A stretch of DNA of 64,000 nt from Gammaproteobacteria bacterium (GTDB taxonomy: Bacteria > Pseudomonadota > Gammaproteobacteria > Ga0077536): positions 62,001 through 126,000 of the forward strand of contig JACKNH010000008.1 in the NCBI GenBank assembly GCA_024234975.1. The letters run 5' to 3'. The translations under genes and the position numbers were made by a program. The notes beneath the pieces were generated by a model. The model did not search any database. It was not told the origin of the DNA and worked only from the letters and a program-made list of their open reading frames with translations. Positions 44,755 to 54,838 of the stretch are shown here, one piece after another. Position 1 is the first letter of the stretch. Each line of letters starts with the position of its first letter.

Positions 44755-45393
44755 CTAAGACCAGTCGGGTTGGCGGGCGGGATCGGCGGCCGCAAAGGCT
44801 TCGTGGCGGGCGGCATTGGTGCAGACCGCCGCGATCCGCGGATACGAGGAGCGGTCGAAGCCCTGCCTGTCGGCCATTCCCACCTGCGGTATCAGGTAGA
44901 TGTCTGCCAGCGTCGGCTGGTCACCGAAACTGAAGGTGCCACCGAAGCGTTCAATTCGCTGCTCGAGGACATCGAATCCTTCGGCTATCCAGCGCTGAAC
45001 CCATTGCCTGACGTGCGCATCCCCGGCGTGAAGCTCATCCCGCAGGCAGGCCTGAATCCGCAGGTTGTTGAGCGGTTGGACGTCGCTGCCGATCACCGCC
45101 GCCATGCTACGCACGTGGGCACGCGCCAGCGGATCCGCGGGCAACAGTGGTGGGGCGGGAAAGCTTTCCTCGATCCATTCGAGGATCGCGCTGCTTTGCG
45201 TGAGCACCACCCCGTCAACGTCCAGCGCGGGTACGAATCCCTGCGCGTTGATTTTGCGAAAACCATCACTGCGTTGCGCACCCGCGCGCAGATCGATGGC
45301 GACGTACTCGTAGTCGATGCCTTTCATCGCCAGCGCGATCCGGACGCGATGGGAAGGCCCGCTGCGGCACTGGTTGTAAAGCGTGAGTTTCAT
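44755..45393 (-). CDS. maiA: Maleylacetoacetate isomerase (zeta-class GST)
   Basis: The 212-residue protein has the zeta-class lead LTLYNQCRSGPSHRVRIALAMKG, INAQGFVPALDVDGVVLTQSSAILEWIEE and GSDVQPLNNLRI, the last being highly specific for maleylacetoacetate/maleylpyruvate isomerases. These convert the cis to the trans diketoacid with glutathione, in tyrosine/homogentisate or gentisate breakdown. Neither fumarylacetoacetase nor homogentisate dioxygenase is in view. The start overlaps the stop of the methyltransferase gene by 4 bases (ATGA). Confidence 0.88.
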   Translation of the reverse strand: MKLTLYNQCRSGPSHRVRIALAMKGIDYEYVAIDLRAGAQRSDGFRKINAQGFVPALDVDGVVLTQSSAILEWIEESFPAPPLLPADPLARAHVRSMAAVIGSDVQPLNNLRIQACLRDELHAGDAHVRQWVQRWIAEGFDVLEQRIERFGGTFSFGDQPTLADIYLIPQVGMADRQGFDRSSYPRIAAVCTNAARHEAFAAADPARQPDWS

Positions 45394-46919
45394 ACCGACA
45401 CTTCAGCCACTACCGGCGCCAGCAAAAGGCCGGCACGGGTCAGCCCGGCGAGCAGCTTGTCACTGCCGGCGGCGCCCAATCCTGGAAACGCGGCCGCGCC
45501 TTTTTCCGCGAGCATCGCGCGGCTGTTGGTGCCGTCCAGCCAACCGAGAAAGGCGCGGTGTGGTTCATCCAGCTTCATCAGTGTATGACGCAACGTCGGG
45601 ACCGCATGGCCATGTGCGGCGTGCCAGCGTGCCAGCGCGCTGGCACGCGGATACTCGCCCGGGTTCGCAGTGCAGGCGAGTGGGCCGGTATGCAGGGACA
45701 GGAGGCCGGACCCGAAGCAGCGCAACAGGTCGATCAGCAGCGTTTCGGTCGCCGCTGCGATCGCCTGTGCATCGTAGCCGCTGCGCCGGCCTGCGATTGC
45801 AAGCAACTCGTGCCAGGGCAGGTTTTCCGGCCAGGTATCGCCCAGGGTCTGCAATGCCGCGCGCGTCAGCGGTTCGGTCGTCGACACGGTGTGACTGCCA
45901 TTCACGCCGAATTGAAACGGCCCGCTGCCGTGACCGGCGGTGGCTGGCGCTTCACGCAGAGGACTGGACAGGTACAGCGCAGTGAGCCGTTCGATCTGGA
46001 ACGCCGCGGACGCCGGTTGGTCGGCACGTACCAGCAGTGACTGGCGGAACGCCCGGTTGCGGATGAAATCGAGCAACTGCTGTTCTTCGATCGCATCGGG
46101 CGCCAGCTGCTTGACCACCCTGGCAACATCGCGCGGCAGGTCGGCCATCAGCATGGCGCCCAATTCGCTTTCGGCGAGGTAGCGCAGGCCGGCGTCGGTC
46201 GCGCGGGCGACGAACTCGTTGAAGTACACCGGTTCGTTCTCCGCCTCCAGGTGTTCATGGAAGATGTACGAATCCGGCATGCCGCGCAGTTGCTCCAACT
46301 CCCGCCGCAACAACGTGCTGTAAGCCGCATCGGCCGCCGGTGCCGCCTGGGCCAGGAAATCGAGCATGGCCCGGGCCTGGGCCACCTGGGTGGCGGGTGC
46401 CGGAAATTTCAGCGCATGGTGGCGCATCAGGTCGCGAATCGTCCCGCGCATGCGCCAGCCCGGCAATGTGTTGTAACTGACGTAGGCGATGCCGTTCGGA
46501 CGTAACCTTTCCCGACACACGCGCAGAATGGCGCGCTGCACCGCTGCCGGCACCCACGAATAAACCCCGTGGCAGATGATGAAATCGAACTCGCCGTAGC
46601 TGTCATCGATGGCTTCAATGCTGGCGGCGACGAGGGCGATATTGCCCAGATTCAGTTGGGAACAAATCCCGCGGCCATCAGTAATTTGTCGCTCCGAAGC
46701 ATCGACACCCACCAGTTCAACGCCGGGGATCTGCTCGGCCAGCGGAATCAGGTTGCCGCCGGCGGCGCAGCCCAGTTCAAGTACGCGACAACCGGGAAGT
46801 TGCGGCGCCTGCAAACCGAATAACGTGGCCAGCGCCGCCAGGTGATCGGGATGCGTCTGCGCAAACGGCACGCTCTCGTACGGCATCTGGTCGTAGCTGT
46901 TGGCATTTGTTGCTGACAT
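45390..46919 (-). CDS. Class I SAM methyltransferase with methyltransferase regulatory domain
   Basis: The 509-residue protein has a class I methyltransferase domain: CRVLELGCAAGGNLIPLAEQI (SAM motif I), VELVGVDASERQI, DFIICHGVYSWVP and YVSYNTLPGW. A helical region from about 215 (YIFHEHLEAENEPVYFNEF) is the predicted regulatory domain seen in the 500-residue family members. It lies at the end of the divergent intergenic space to the adhesin. The substrate is unknown; linkage to MaiA by a 4-base overlap may be operon convenience only. Confidence 0.88.
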   Translation of the reverse strand: MSATNANSYDQMPYESVPFAQTHPDHLAALATLFGLQAPQLPGCRVLELGCAAGGNLIPLAEQIPGVELVGVDASERQITDGRGICSQLNLGNIALVAASIEAIDDSYGEFDFIICHGVYSWVPAAVQRAILRVCRERLRPNGIAYVSYNTLPGWRMRGTIRDLMRHHALKFPAPATQVAQARAMLDFLAQAAPAADAAYSTLLRRELEQLRGMPDSYIFHEHLEAENEPVYFNEFVARATDAGLRYLAESELGAMLMADLPRDVARVVKQLAPDAIEEQQLLDFIRNRAFRQSLLVRADQPASAAFQIERLTALYLSSPLREAPATAGHGSGPFQFGVNGSHTVSTTEPLTRAALQTLGDTWPENLPWHELLAIAGRRSGYDAQAIAAATETLLIDLLRCFGSGLLSLHTGPLACTANPGEYPRASALARWHAAHGHAVPTLRHTLMKLDEPHRAFLGWLDGTNSRAMLAEKGAAAFPGLGAAGSDKLLAGLTRAGLLLAPVVAEVSV

Positions 46920-47093
46920 GTGTCCGTTCCGGTAGTTCTGGCGCCGCATTCTCGCATTCCCGCTGGCGTTTTCGAATGTTATCGATCGCCGCGCACTCGT
47001 CGCCGGCGGGCTATTGCCCGTTTCATGGGAGGCGCGCAAGCTACCGCAAACTATAGAAACCGTACGCTGCACAGACTCTCGGGAGTACCAAAC

Positions 47094-50000
47094 ATGAAGC
47101 CGTTTCGCCGCCGAAGTGTGCCCGTTCGCGCCCATGGCCTTTCCAACCGTGGATTTAAACGGCGCAACCTGGCGCGTTCCATCCGGCTTGCGCTGCTCCT
47201 GGGCGGCGGCGCCACATTCTCGCAGCAGGCCGCGGCGGTATGTGAGCTGCCTGGACCTGCGGTATTGCCTCTGGTCACCATCACCGGGACCTGCTTCGGC
47301 ACGGGGACGCTGTCTACAAATACGTTCAACGTTGAACCCGCCAGCCTGTTTTACAACCTGCAGAGCCTGCTGGTGACGGCGAATCTCAACAACCTTGGCA
47401 CCTTCGACAATCTTGGAACGTTGAGTGGCAACGGTGCCATCACCAACAACGGCACCTTCCTCAATAGCGGCGCGATGCTTTCCGGGCAGGTGTTCACCAA
47501 CAACGGCACGGCGGAGTTTCGTTACGGCAGCGATGTCTTCGTACGGTCCAGCAACGTCGTCAACACCGTCCTGACCGGTGGCATCTGGGATATCGGCATC
47601 AGCGCGGGCACCGGCGGTATCCATCTCAATGGTGGTAACCCGATTCGCGGCATCGCCGCCGATCTGACCTTGCGTGGGCGTGGCGCTTACCTGCCCGAAC
47701 TGCTGTTGCGCGATAACCAGGGCAGCATCACCTTGCTTTCAGGCGCGTTACTCGGAACCTTTGGCACCAAGAGTGACGCATTCAATAACGACGGCACGAT
47801 CAGCATTGGCGGTGACAGCATCTTTGCGGTGAGTGGTTCCATGCAAGGCAAGGGTACCTTGCACAACGACGGCTGGCTGTTGCTGGAAGATGTCCAACTC
47901 GCAGACGAAGGCCGCCTGAACAATAACGGCATCGTCGAGAGCCATGGTGGCGACGTGGCGTTTTACGCCAGCGACAACCTTTCCGCGCAAGACAAGTGGC
48001 TCACCGGGGGCACCTGGCGCATCCATAGCCGCATTGGTCAGGGCAGCTTCGCCATCGGTCCGGCGATAAGCATCGAGCGATTGGAAGCCGACGTCCTGCT
48101 GAGTGGCGAAGGCGTACAGTTCGGTCAGCTGGACGGCTTGCGGGAAAACTACGGGGTGCTGACGCTGGAAGACGGCGCCGCCCTGACTATGTCTAACTTC
48201 ACAACCAACGCAGGCTCACTGGTGATTGGCGCTGGCTCAACAGTGACGTTGCGGCAGCAGAAGCTCGGCGGCGGCGCCACCGTGTATCCAACACCGGCGC
48301 GCTGTTCAACGACGGCACCCTGAACGTTGACACCTTCATCAGTAAAGGCAAGTTCGTCAATCAAGGCACACTGTCCGTCGCCGGTGGCACTGCCACCATC
48401 GAACAGAGCAACCAACTTTCCGGTGGCACGCTCAGCGGCGGCCGCTGGATAGTCAGTGACGAAAACGGACCGGCAGCGCTCATCATTGGCAGCGGCAACA
48501 TCAGCATCAACGATGCGGATATAGAACTATGGGGCGCCAATGCGAGCTTCAATCAGTTGAGCACATTGGCGGAAAATCGCGGTTCACTGACGCTGGGCGA
48601 CGGTCGCCAGTTCAACAGCAAGTCCACATTGACCAATTCCGGTGTCATCAAGGTTGTGGACAGCACGGTGAGCGTCGCCAATGCGACCAACTATGATGCC
48701 GTCAGTGGCAGATTGACCGGTGGTCAGTGGGAAGTCCATGCGTTGAACGGTGTTGCTTCACTGCAAATCGGCAGTGGTCCGCTGCGTGTCAATGATGCCG
48801 CCATTGTTGTTTCAGGCGCCGGCGCTACCATGCAGGGGCTGACGTCAATGACCGAGAACAACGGCTCGTTGACGTTCGCCAATCACACCGGCTTCAGCAG
48901 CAAACAGACCATCGCCAACAACGGTCTGCTCGAGGTCGTCAACGCCAAGCTGATGATCGCTACGTCCAACCTCGCTACCGGCAAGTTGACCGGCGGCGAA
49001 TGGCGGGTAGTGGCGTCCGACAACGATATCGCATCGCTGCAGCTCGGCACGGGCGGGGCGATACTGACAAATGACGCAACCGTCACGTTGTCCGGCGTCG
49101 GCGCGTCGTTCACCCAGATCGACAGCGTGCTGGTCAACGCAGGCTCGCTGACATTTACCGACGGCAAGAACTTCACCGCGAACAAAGGTCTGGTGAACAG
49201 CGGTGCGATCAACGTCGGCGCCGGCAGCGTGCTCAGCGATTCCACCGGCATGGTCAACCATGGCCTGGTGTCGATTGCCGGAGCCATGCGCGGCAGCAAA
49301 GGCTTCAACAATATCGGTACGCTCGAGGTGGTGGGCAGCACCTACATTGCCAATGTTTCCACCATCGATGTCGGCACGACCGATGGCACTGCGCTGCTGA
49401 CAGACCCTGCCAATGTCGTCAATGGTGTACTGAATGGCGGCAGGTGGGCGGTTGTCGGCGATTTCGACGCTACTGCGGTCCTGAGTATCGCCGGGCAGAA
49501 CATCACGACGAACAACGCCGAAGTGCTGTTGTTCGGAAACTCGCACTTCAACATGATGGACACACTGACGCTGAATCTCGGCAGCCTGGAGATCAGTGGC
49601 GGCAGTAGTCAGCAGTTGCGAGACCCGGTGGAGAATCGCGGCAGTCTGATCATTGGCGAAGGCGGGATGTTAAGCACTGGCAAGCTGCTGAATAACGGCG
49701 TCATGGCCAATGCAGGGACGTTGTTTGTCAACGGCCCGGTGACCGGCAGCGGCCATTTCAGTAACACCGGGCTGGTGCTCGCTTTTGACAGGGGTGCGGG
49801 AACGAACCCCTTCAATGCTGTATTCGCCCAGTCGGACAACGTGGTGGCGGACCCGGCGGGCCAGGCGCTGGTGGGCGGCAGCTGGCAGGTGGCGGGTTTC
49901 CAGAATGCCGTCAGTTTGCAAGTCGGCAGCGGCGACATCGATGTCAATCGCGCGTATGTCTCCCTGCAGGGGCCGCAGGCAAGTATGCCGCAGCTTGCGA

Positions 50001-51551
50001 AATTGAGGCGTAACGAAGGTCTGCTGGAAGTTGCTTCAGGCGCGACTTACGCCATCACCAGTGGTCTGGAAAACCTCGGCACGCTCGTCATTGCCCAGGA
50101 TGGCCAGCTGTTGCTCGAAGGCAAGCTGACCAATCGCGACCAGTTGTTGTTCAGCGATGCCAGCGCCACGCTCGGTGGCACGCTGGTCAATCAGGGCATC
50201 GTGTTCGTTGACAATCAGAACCATGACGATCCTGTTGTGGTCAGTATCGGGAATACACCGAACCTGTCTGCCGATGGTGTTCTGACCGGCGGCAGTTGGC
50301 AGGTCTCTGCGGGATTCGGCCAGCAGGCGAGGCTCGAATTCATCGGCAACGGCATTTCACACAATGCCGCTGAAATTGTTCTGTTCGGCGAAGGTGCCAA
50401 CATCGACATTTTCGGCATGGTGCAGAACAGCGGTACGTTGCGTCTTTATGCGGGCGCCGTGGGTTACATCGGCAACTCGACCGGCATCATCAATACCGGC
50501 GAAGTCATGGTTGACTCCAACGCCAGGTTTGAAGTGCGCAACAGTTTGACCAATGCAGGCAGCCTGGAAATCAATGGCGGGACCCTGCTGGCCGGCAATT
50601 TGCGGAACAAGGGCACCGTGAGTGTCGGTAACGGCGGTGTACTGACAGCGCACAGTGGTGATGTCTCCGGCGGTGGCGCGTCCAGCCGCCTGGGCGGAGG
50701 CACCTGGGTGGTCACCGATGAAGGCAGCGGCGCGCAGTTGATCCTGGTGTCAGACAAAATCGCGATCAACGACGCGAACGTTGTATTGCGTGGCGAACGT
50801 GCCTACTTCGATCAGTTGGAGGGGCTGACCGCCAACGAAGGTTCACTCCTGATAGCTGGATGGACGTGAATTCCTGCTGGGCGCCAAGTTCACCAATTCC
50901 GGCGCACTGGTCGCGGGTGACGGCGGCACGCTGCGCAACAACGATGCACTGTTCAACTCTGGCGAGGTTTCGATCACCGGTCAGCTGGTCGGCACCGGCA
51001 ACTATCTGCAGACCGCGGGTGAAACGCGCGTGAACGGCACGTTGCGCCAGGGCTCTGTCTCGATCACCGGTGGCACGCTGCTCGGCACGGGCTTGATCGA
51101 AGCGCCGGTTACCATCGGCGCGGGCGGTATTGTGAACCCCGGCAATTCACCCGGCATTCTGGAAATCGAGCATGACTTCCGGCTCGACGACGGCAGTCTG
51201 GTGATCGAAATCATCGGCACCGACGCAGGTGAGTTCGATGTATTACGCGTCGGATCCAAAGCCCTGTTCACCGGCGGCACGCTGGTATTCGATTTTCTCA
51301 ACGCGACCGATCTTGCGGGCGATATGTCGTTTCATTTCCTGGAGTCTCCAACCATTTCCGGCCTGAACAGTGTCGAGCTGGAATTCCTCGGCCTCGCACC
51401 GGGTTTCTCATACTCACTCCTCGATAACGGCACGATCTCACTGGCCGGCGTCCAACTCGCCAGCCCGGTGCCGTTGCCCGGAGCGTTGCCACTTTTGTTC
51501 GGCGGTCTGGGAATATTGCGGCTGGCGGGACGACGATCTCGACGTCGGTGA
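47094..51551 (+). pseudogene. Large repeat adhesin with VPLPA-CTERM-like tail, interrupted by two frameshifts
   Basis: Segment 1 (47094-48323) has a positively charged leader and cleavage near SQQAAA/VCELPG. It leaves frame near 48270-48285, where the sequence is GGCGGCGGCG. Segment 2 runs in the next register (NTGALFNDGTLNV...) to a stop at 50867-50869. Segment 3 resumes at about 50856 (LDGREFLLGAKFTNSG) and ends at 51551. About a dozen repeats of 90-100 residues share LTGGxWxV, IGSGxxxxNDAxVxLxG, QLxxLxxNxGSL and NxGxL. The tail PVPLPGALPLLFGG plus RRSRRR is a VPLPA-CTERM sorting signal cut by an exosortase-type enzyme. The intact protein would have about 1,485 residues. Both breaks are single-base shifts, so sequencing error is likely. 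Confidence 0.8.
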
Positions 51552-51620
51552 TCGGTGCCCGCATGCGGGACTGTTTGCGGACGCGCAGGTCAGGCGCCAC
51601 GCAGGCGGTATCGCTGCTCC

Positions 51621-52652
51621 TCAATCCTCCAGCAGCATAATCAACACCAGATTGACGACGGTGCTTTCATTGAGCAGCGGGTTGCGGCCCGCGGCGACCT
51701 CGTCGCCATCGCTGATGCCATCGCCATCGGAATCCGCGGCGAACGGATCGGTGCCCAGGGAAATTTCTTCGAGTGTTGTCAGGCCATCGGCGTCCTGGTC
51801 CAGTCCGGCATCGCTGACCAACGGGTCCAGGCCGTAGATGGATTCCTGCGAATCCGGCAGTCCATCGTTGTCATCGTCGTCGTCACAGGCATTGCCCAGG
51901 CCGTCGTTATCGGTATCGGTTTGTTCGGTATTGGTGATATCCGGGCAGTTGTCGGCGTCGATGTTCACGCCGTCGCCATCATGATCGATGAAATAGGCGG
52001 TCGCCTCGGCGATGTCTTCGGTGGTTTCGAACAGGGTTGAACGGCGGACGATGCCGATACCCGGCGCAAGCCAGAGCGTGACGGTTTCAGTCTCGCCGAG
52101 AATGGTCAGCGCGTACTGAATTTTCAACGCGTCGAAGGTGCCGCCGGGGACCACCACGGTCTCGACCCCTTCGACCGTGGATGTTGCGCTGAACTGCGGT
52201 TGGAACACGTCACCATCGAAATCGATGGTAACCGTGCCGGTCGTCGTGACACTGCTGCCGGCGCTGCTGGTCGCCGCGGCCAGCACAACGGCCGGATTGT
52301 AGGTGTAGGTATCCGTCGTCTGTTGCGTGGCGTCGGTATCGATTTGCCGATGCAACCGCAGGCCTTGCGCATCCACCGACCAGTACTCGGTCAGGATGTC
52401 GAAGTCATCGCTGATCGCGGACGTCGCCGCGCCATTGATAATGACTTCGCCAGGTTGCACGGAACGGATGGTCGACTGGCTGTTTTCCTGGTAACTCCAT
52501 TCATCCAGTGCCTGCAGCGGAAAATAATCGGCGATCGCAAACTGTTGCGCGTGCGCCGCGCAGGCCAGTGTCATCAGCAGCAGTGCGCGCAGCGCAGTCT
52601 GCCATGCCCGGCCGAGTTGCGATGTTGCTGCTGCATTCTTCACACCGACCAT
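51621..52652 (-). CDS. Secreted protein with thrombospondin-type-3 calcium repeats
   Basis: The 343-residue protein has a signal peptide (ALRALLLMTLACAAHA/Q). A beta domain covers about 40-220 (FPLQALDEWSYQE; VVVPGGTFDALKIQYAL, reminiscent of secreted lipid-binding proteins). From about 225 it has type-3 repeats: DHDGDGVNIDADNCPD, DTDNDGLGNACDDDDDNDG and DSDGDGISDGDE. The last 28 residues, beginning EVAAGRNPLLNE, match the end of the giant protein at 8384. The ATG shares one base with the stop of the TPR/barrel gene (TGATG). Confidence 0.85.
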   Translation of the reverse strand: MVGVKNAAATSQLGRAWQTALRALLLMTLACAAHAQQFAIADYFPLQALDEWSYQENSQSTIRSVQPGEVIINGAATSAISDDFDILTEYWSVDAQGLRLHRQIDTDATQQTTDTYTYNPAVVLAAATSSAGSSVTTTGTVTIDFDGDVFQPQFSATSTVEGVETVVVPGGTFDALKIQYALTILGETETVTLWLAPGIGIVRRSTLFETTEDIAEATAYFIDHDGDGVNIDADNCPDITNTEQTDTDNDGLGNACDDDDDNDGLPDSQESIYGLDPLVSDAGLDQDADGLTTLEEISLGTDPFAADSDGDGISDGDEVAAGRNPLLNESTVVNLVLIMLLED

Positions 52653-53929
52653 CAGAAAGTGCGCTCCACGCCAAGGGTGAATTCAAGCTGCTGATAATCG
52701 TAGAAGTCCACCGTGGAACGGTTGTCGCTGTACCGCGCCTCGCCGATCACCGTCCAGTGATCATCCAGCCGCCATTGCGCGATACCGCCCACGCGCAGCA
52801 GTTTGTCTTTGCGTCGGATGGCGCCCAGGCCGGGCAGGACATTGTCATTCAGGAACCTGCTGTGACGAAAACCGGCATCGACGCTCACGTCCACCGGCCC
52901 CCAGCGTCGTCCGACGCGTCCGCCCACTTCGTGCCGGAGCGCGGAAAAGCTGGTGTAGCTGGTCGGTGTTTCGCGGTCGGCGCGATCATCGAGCTGCATC
53001 CGATAGCGCAATTGTCCGTACCAAGGTCCGTGGTCATCGCGCGTGAGGTCAATGTTCAGCCGGTGTACATCGCCAGCCAACATATCGTAATCGTCGTTGA
53101 GCGAATTGATTGAGGCGAATTCGTAATTGATCCTGAACTCGCTCTGCCAGGGCAGTGCGTGGGTCGCGGTGATTTTCGCCGCAGCTTCGCCGAGATAGCC
53201 GCTGTCATCCAGCAGCAGGTGGCGATATTCCACGCCGCCGTCGAGTTGCCAGTCGTGCAACTGAAAGGCGCGGCCGACGCCGCCGGCGAACAAGCTGACG
53301 TTGTACGCGCGGATATCGTCGTAACGGCTGACGTAACCAATCGCGTTGGCGTGCCACGGGGATTTGGTATCGCCCCAGCGCGTGCTCACTGTGCCGACGA
53401 TTTCGATGAAGTGGTCACCGCGATCAGTGCCAGCAATATCCACCGGATCGACGACGTTGTCGTTGTAACCGCCCGCGAGTGAGAGGCTGCCGGATAGAGT
53501 GGGCTTCGTTGATGCCCGGGCTGATCCTGTCTGCAGCTGTTGGGTCGCCAGCGCCGCCAGCGCCGCGTCACTGCTGGTTCGCGCCACCACGGCGAATCCA
53601 TCGCGAGCATCATCACCATTGCCCTGCTGACGGTCAATCAAGGCGATGTTGTAGCGCGCCCAGTCGGCAAAGCCTTCGTCATCCAGCAACGATTCGAAAT
53701 TCTGCCGTGCCGCTGCCAGTTGTCCCTGGCGGAAGTACACCACGCCAAGGTTGTAACGAAGCGCTGTCGAGTCATCGCCGGCTTGCAGCGCCTGTTCAAA
53801 CAGCGTCGCCGCAGTGGCGAACTCGCCGGCTTTGAACGCCGCTTCCGCCGCCGAGAACAGGTCGTCGTCGGCTGCCAGGCAGCACGTGCCCAGCACACAG
53901 GACAGCAGCACAGTCGCCAGTACACGCAC
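52652..53929 (-). CDS. TPR plus outer-membrane beta-barrel protein (Slam-like architecture)
   Basis: The 425-residue protein has a signal peptide (VLATVLLSCVLGTCCLA/A). Three to four TPR units follow (FKAGEFATAATLFEQALQAG; ALRYNLGVVYFRQGQLAAARQNFE). From about 145 to the end it shows alternating strands and ends in ...VERTF, a C-terminal Phe suited to BAM insertion. TPR followed by a barrel is the layout of surface lipoprotein assembly modulators (Slam), but sequence identity to Slam cannot be judged here. It is translated with the calcium-repeat protein, so it may export or anchor that protein. Confidence 0.78.
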   Translation of the reverse strand: MRVLATVLLSCVLGTCCLAADDDLFSAAEAAFKAGEFATAATLFEQALQAGDDSTALRYNLGVVYFRQGQLAAARQNFESLLDDEGFADWARYNIALIDRQQGNGDDARDGFAVVARTSSDAALAALATQQLQTGSARASTKPTLSGSLSLAGGYNDNVVDPVDIAGTDRGDHFIEIVGTVSTRWGDTKSPWHANAIGYVSRYDDIRAYNVSLFAGGVGRAFQLHDWQLDGGVEYRHLLLDDSGYLGEAAAKITATHALPWQSEFRINYEFASINSLNDDYDMLAGDVHRLNIDLTRDDHGPWYGQLRYRMQLDDRADRETPTSYTSFSALRHEVGGRVGRRWGPVDVSVDAGFRHSRFLNDNVLPGLGAIRRKDKLLRVGGIAQWRLDDHWTVIGEARYSDNRSTVDFYDYQQLEFTLGVERTF

Positions 53930-53972
53930 TGGTAATCCCCGTTGGGTCGGACAGGATGAGAGGAGAAGGATA

Positions 53973-54003
53973 CCGGGCCACCGCGATGTGAGCGGCAGCC
54001 CGG
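53973..54003 (-). terminator. Imperfect stem-loop downstream of the coiled-coil gene
   Basis: CCGGGC (53973-53978) pairs with GCCCGG (53998-54003), and CCGC (53981-53984) with GCGG (53992-53995), with a 2-base CA bulge on each side. It lies between the end of the coiled-coil gene and the start of the TPR/barrel gene on the same strand. No T-run is seen, so the terminator call is moderate. Confidence 0.45.
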
Positions 54004-54019
54004 TCGGATGACTAGCGCG

Positions 54020-54487
54020 TTAAAGCGTCGTATCGTCGTGCAGGCGTTCGCGCAGTCGATCACGGAACTCTGATCTGACCGCGGCCCGGTACGATTGCAG
54101 TTCCAGACGCAGGTCCTCATGCGCGGCAACGTAGTCACGCAGCGCTTCCTGGCGCGCAATACGGTCGGCGCGCAGTTCGGCAAGACGTGCCTCAAGGGCC
54201 TCGTAGTCGCCGCTTTCACGCAGGGCATGCAGTTCTTCGCGGAGAGCTTCGCGTTGGGCTTCCATTTCCGCCAGCTGTTCTTCGGTGAGATCGCCATTGG
54301 CGATCTGGTAATCGGTGATGATGTCGCGCAGGCCTTCGATTGCCCGCGGCGGCAGGTGGGGGCGTGCGGCATGCCGGTCAACCAGGTTCATGGTCATATC
54401 GCCAGCCGTTCCCTCGAGGGCGGTGACGTTCATGCTGCCAGCCACCAGGGCGGCGGCCAGTGCCGCGTGCCATTTGGACAGTGTCAT
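54020..54487 (-). CDS. Small secreted coiled-coil protein
   Basis: The 155-residue protein has a signal peptide (HAALAAALVAGSMNVTA/LEG). The rest is highly charged and helical: LTEEQLAEMEAQREALREEL and YEALEARLAELRADRIARQEAL form heptad-like runs. It resembles periplasmic chaperone-type or tethering coiled coils, but I cannot place it in a family. AAGGAGC precedes the ATG at 54487, which is much better supported than the open frame to 54784. Confidence 0.72.
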   Translation of the reverse strand: MTLSKWHAALAAALVAGSMNVTALEGTAGDMTMNLVDRHAARPHLPPRAIEGLRDIITDYQIANGDLTEEQLAEMEAQREALREELHALRESGDYEALEARLAELRADRIARQEALRDYVAAHEDLRLELQSYRAAVRSEFRDRLRERLHDDTTL

Positions 54488-54838
54488 TGCAGTGCTCCTT
54501 TCCAGACGAAAGATATCGGAATTGTCTCCATCAAACAGGCCTGCAACAACCGGCCCTGATGGGATGAACGCCGTCCGGACGATGAAGTTGACAAGTCCAC
54601 TGGCGGAAAACGCGCCAAATACGGACAAATTACCGTCATTTCGCGTTCTCGTCGCCAACCCGGCACCCTGGAGCCACTGACGCGTCAGCATGGACGCACG
54701 GGGATAACCGCTAGCTGGCATTTGTTTTATAAAGGCACAACGAGCGGGAACCCCGGCAGGCAGCAGGGCTCTGAAGCTTCTCAATCGTCATATCCGGCCG
54801 CGACACTGGCGGCATAGCGCAGGAGCAGGGAGAGAATC
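54488..54838. other. Divergent intergenic region with one perfect palindrome
   Basis: The 351 bases between the coiled-coil gene and the methyltransferase gene hold no convincing frame. CTGACGCGTCAG (54677-54688) is a perfect 12-base palindrome about 150 bases before the right-hand start and could be a regulator site. Around 54720-54730 is an AT-rich patch (TTTGTTTTATAAA) that may serve as promoter for either gene. Confidence 0.5.

Noticed and set aside
51558..51569. Palindrome CCCGCATGCGGG just after the adhesin stop
   Set aside because: No loop and no T-run; a 12-base self-complementary site of this composition can occur by chance in GC-rich DNA. Not strong enough for a terminator call.
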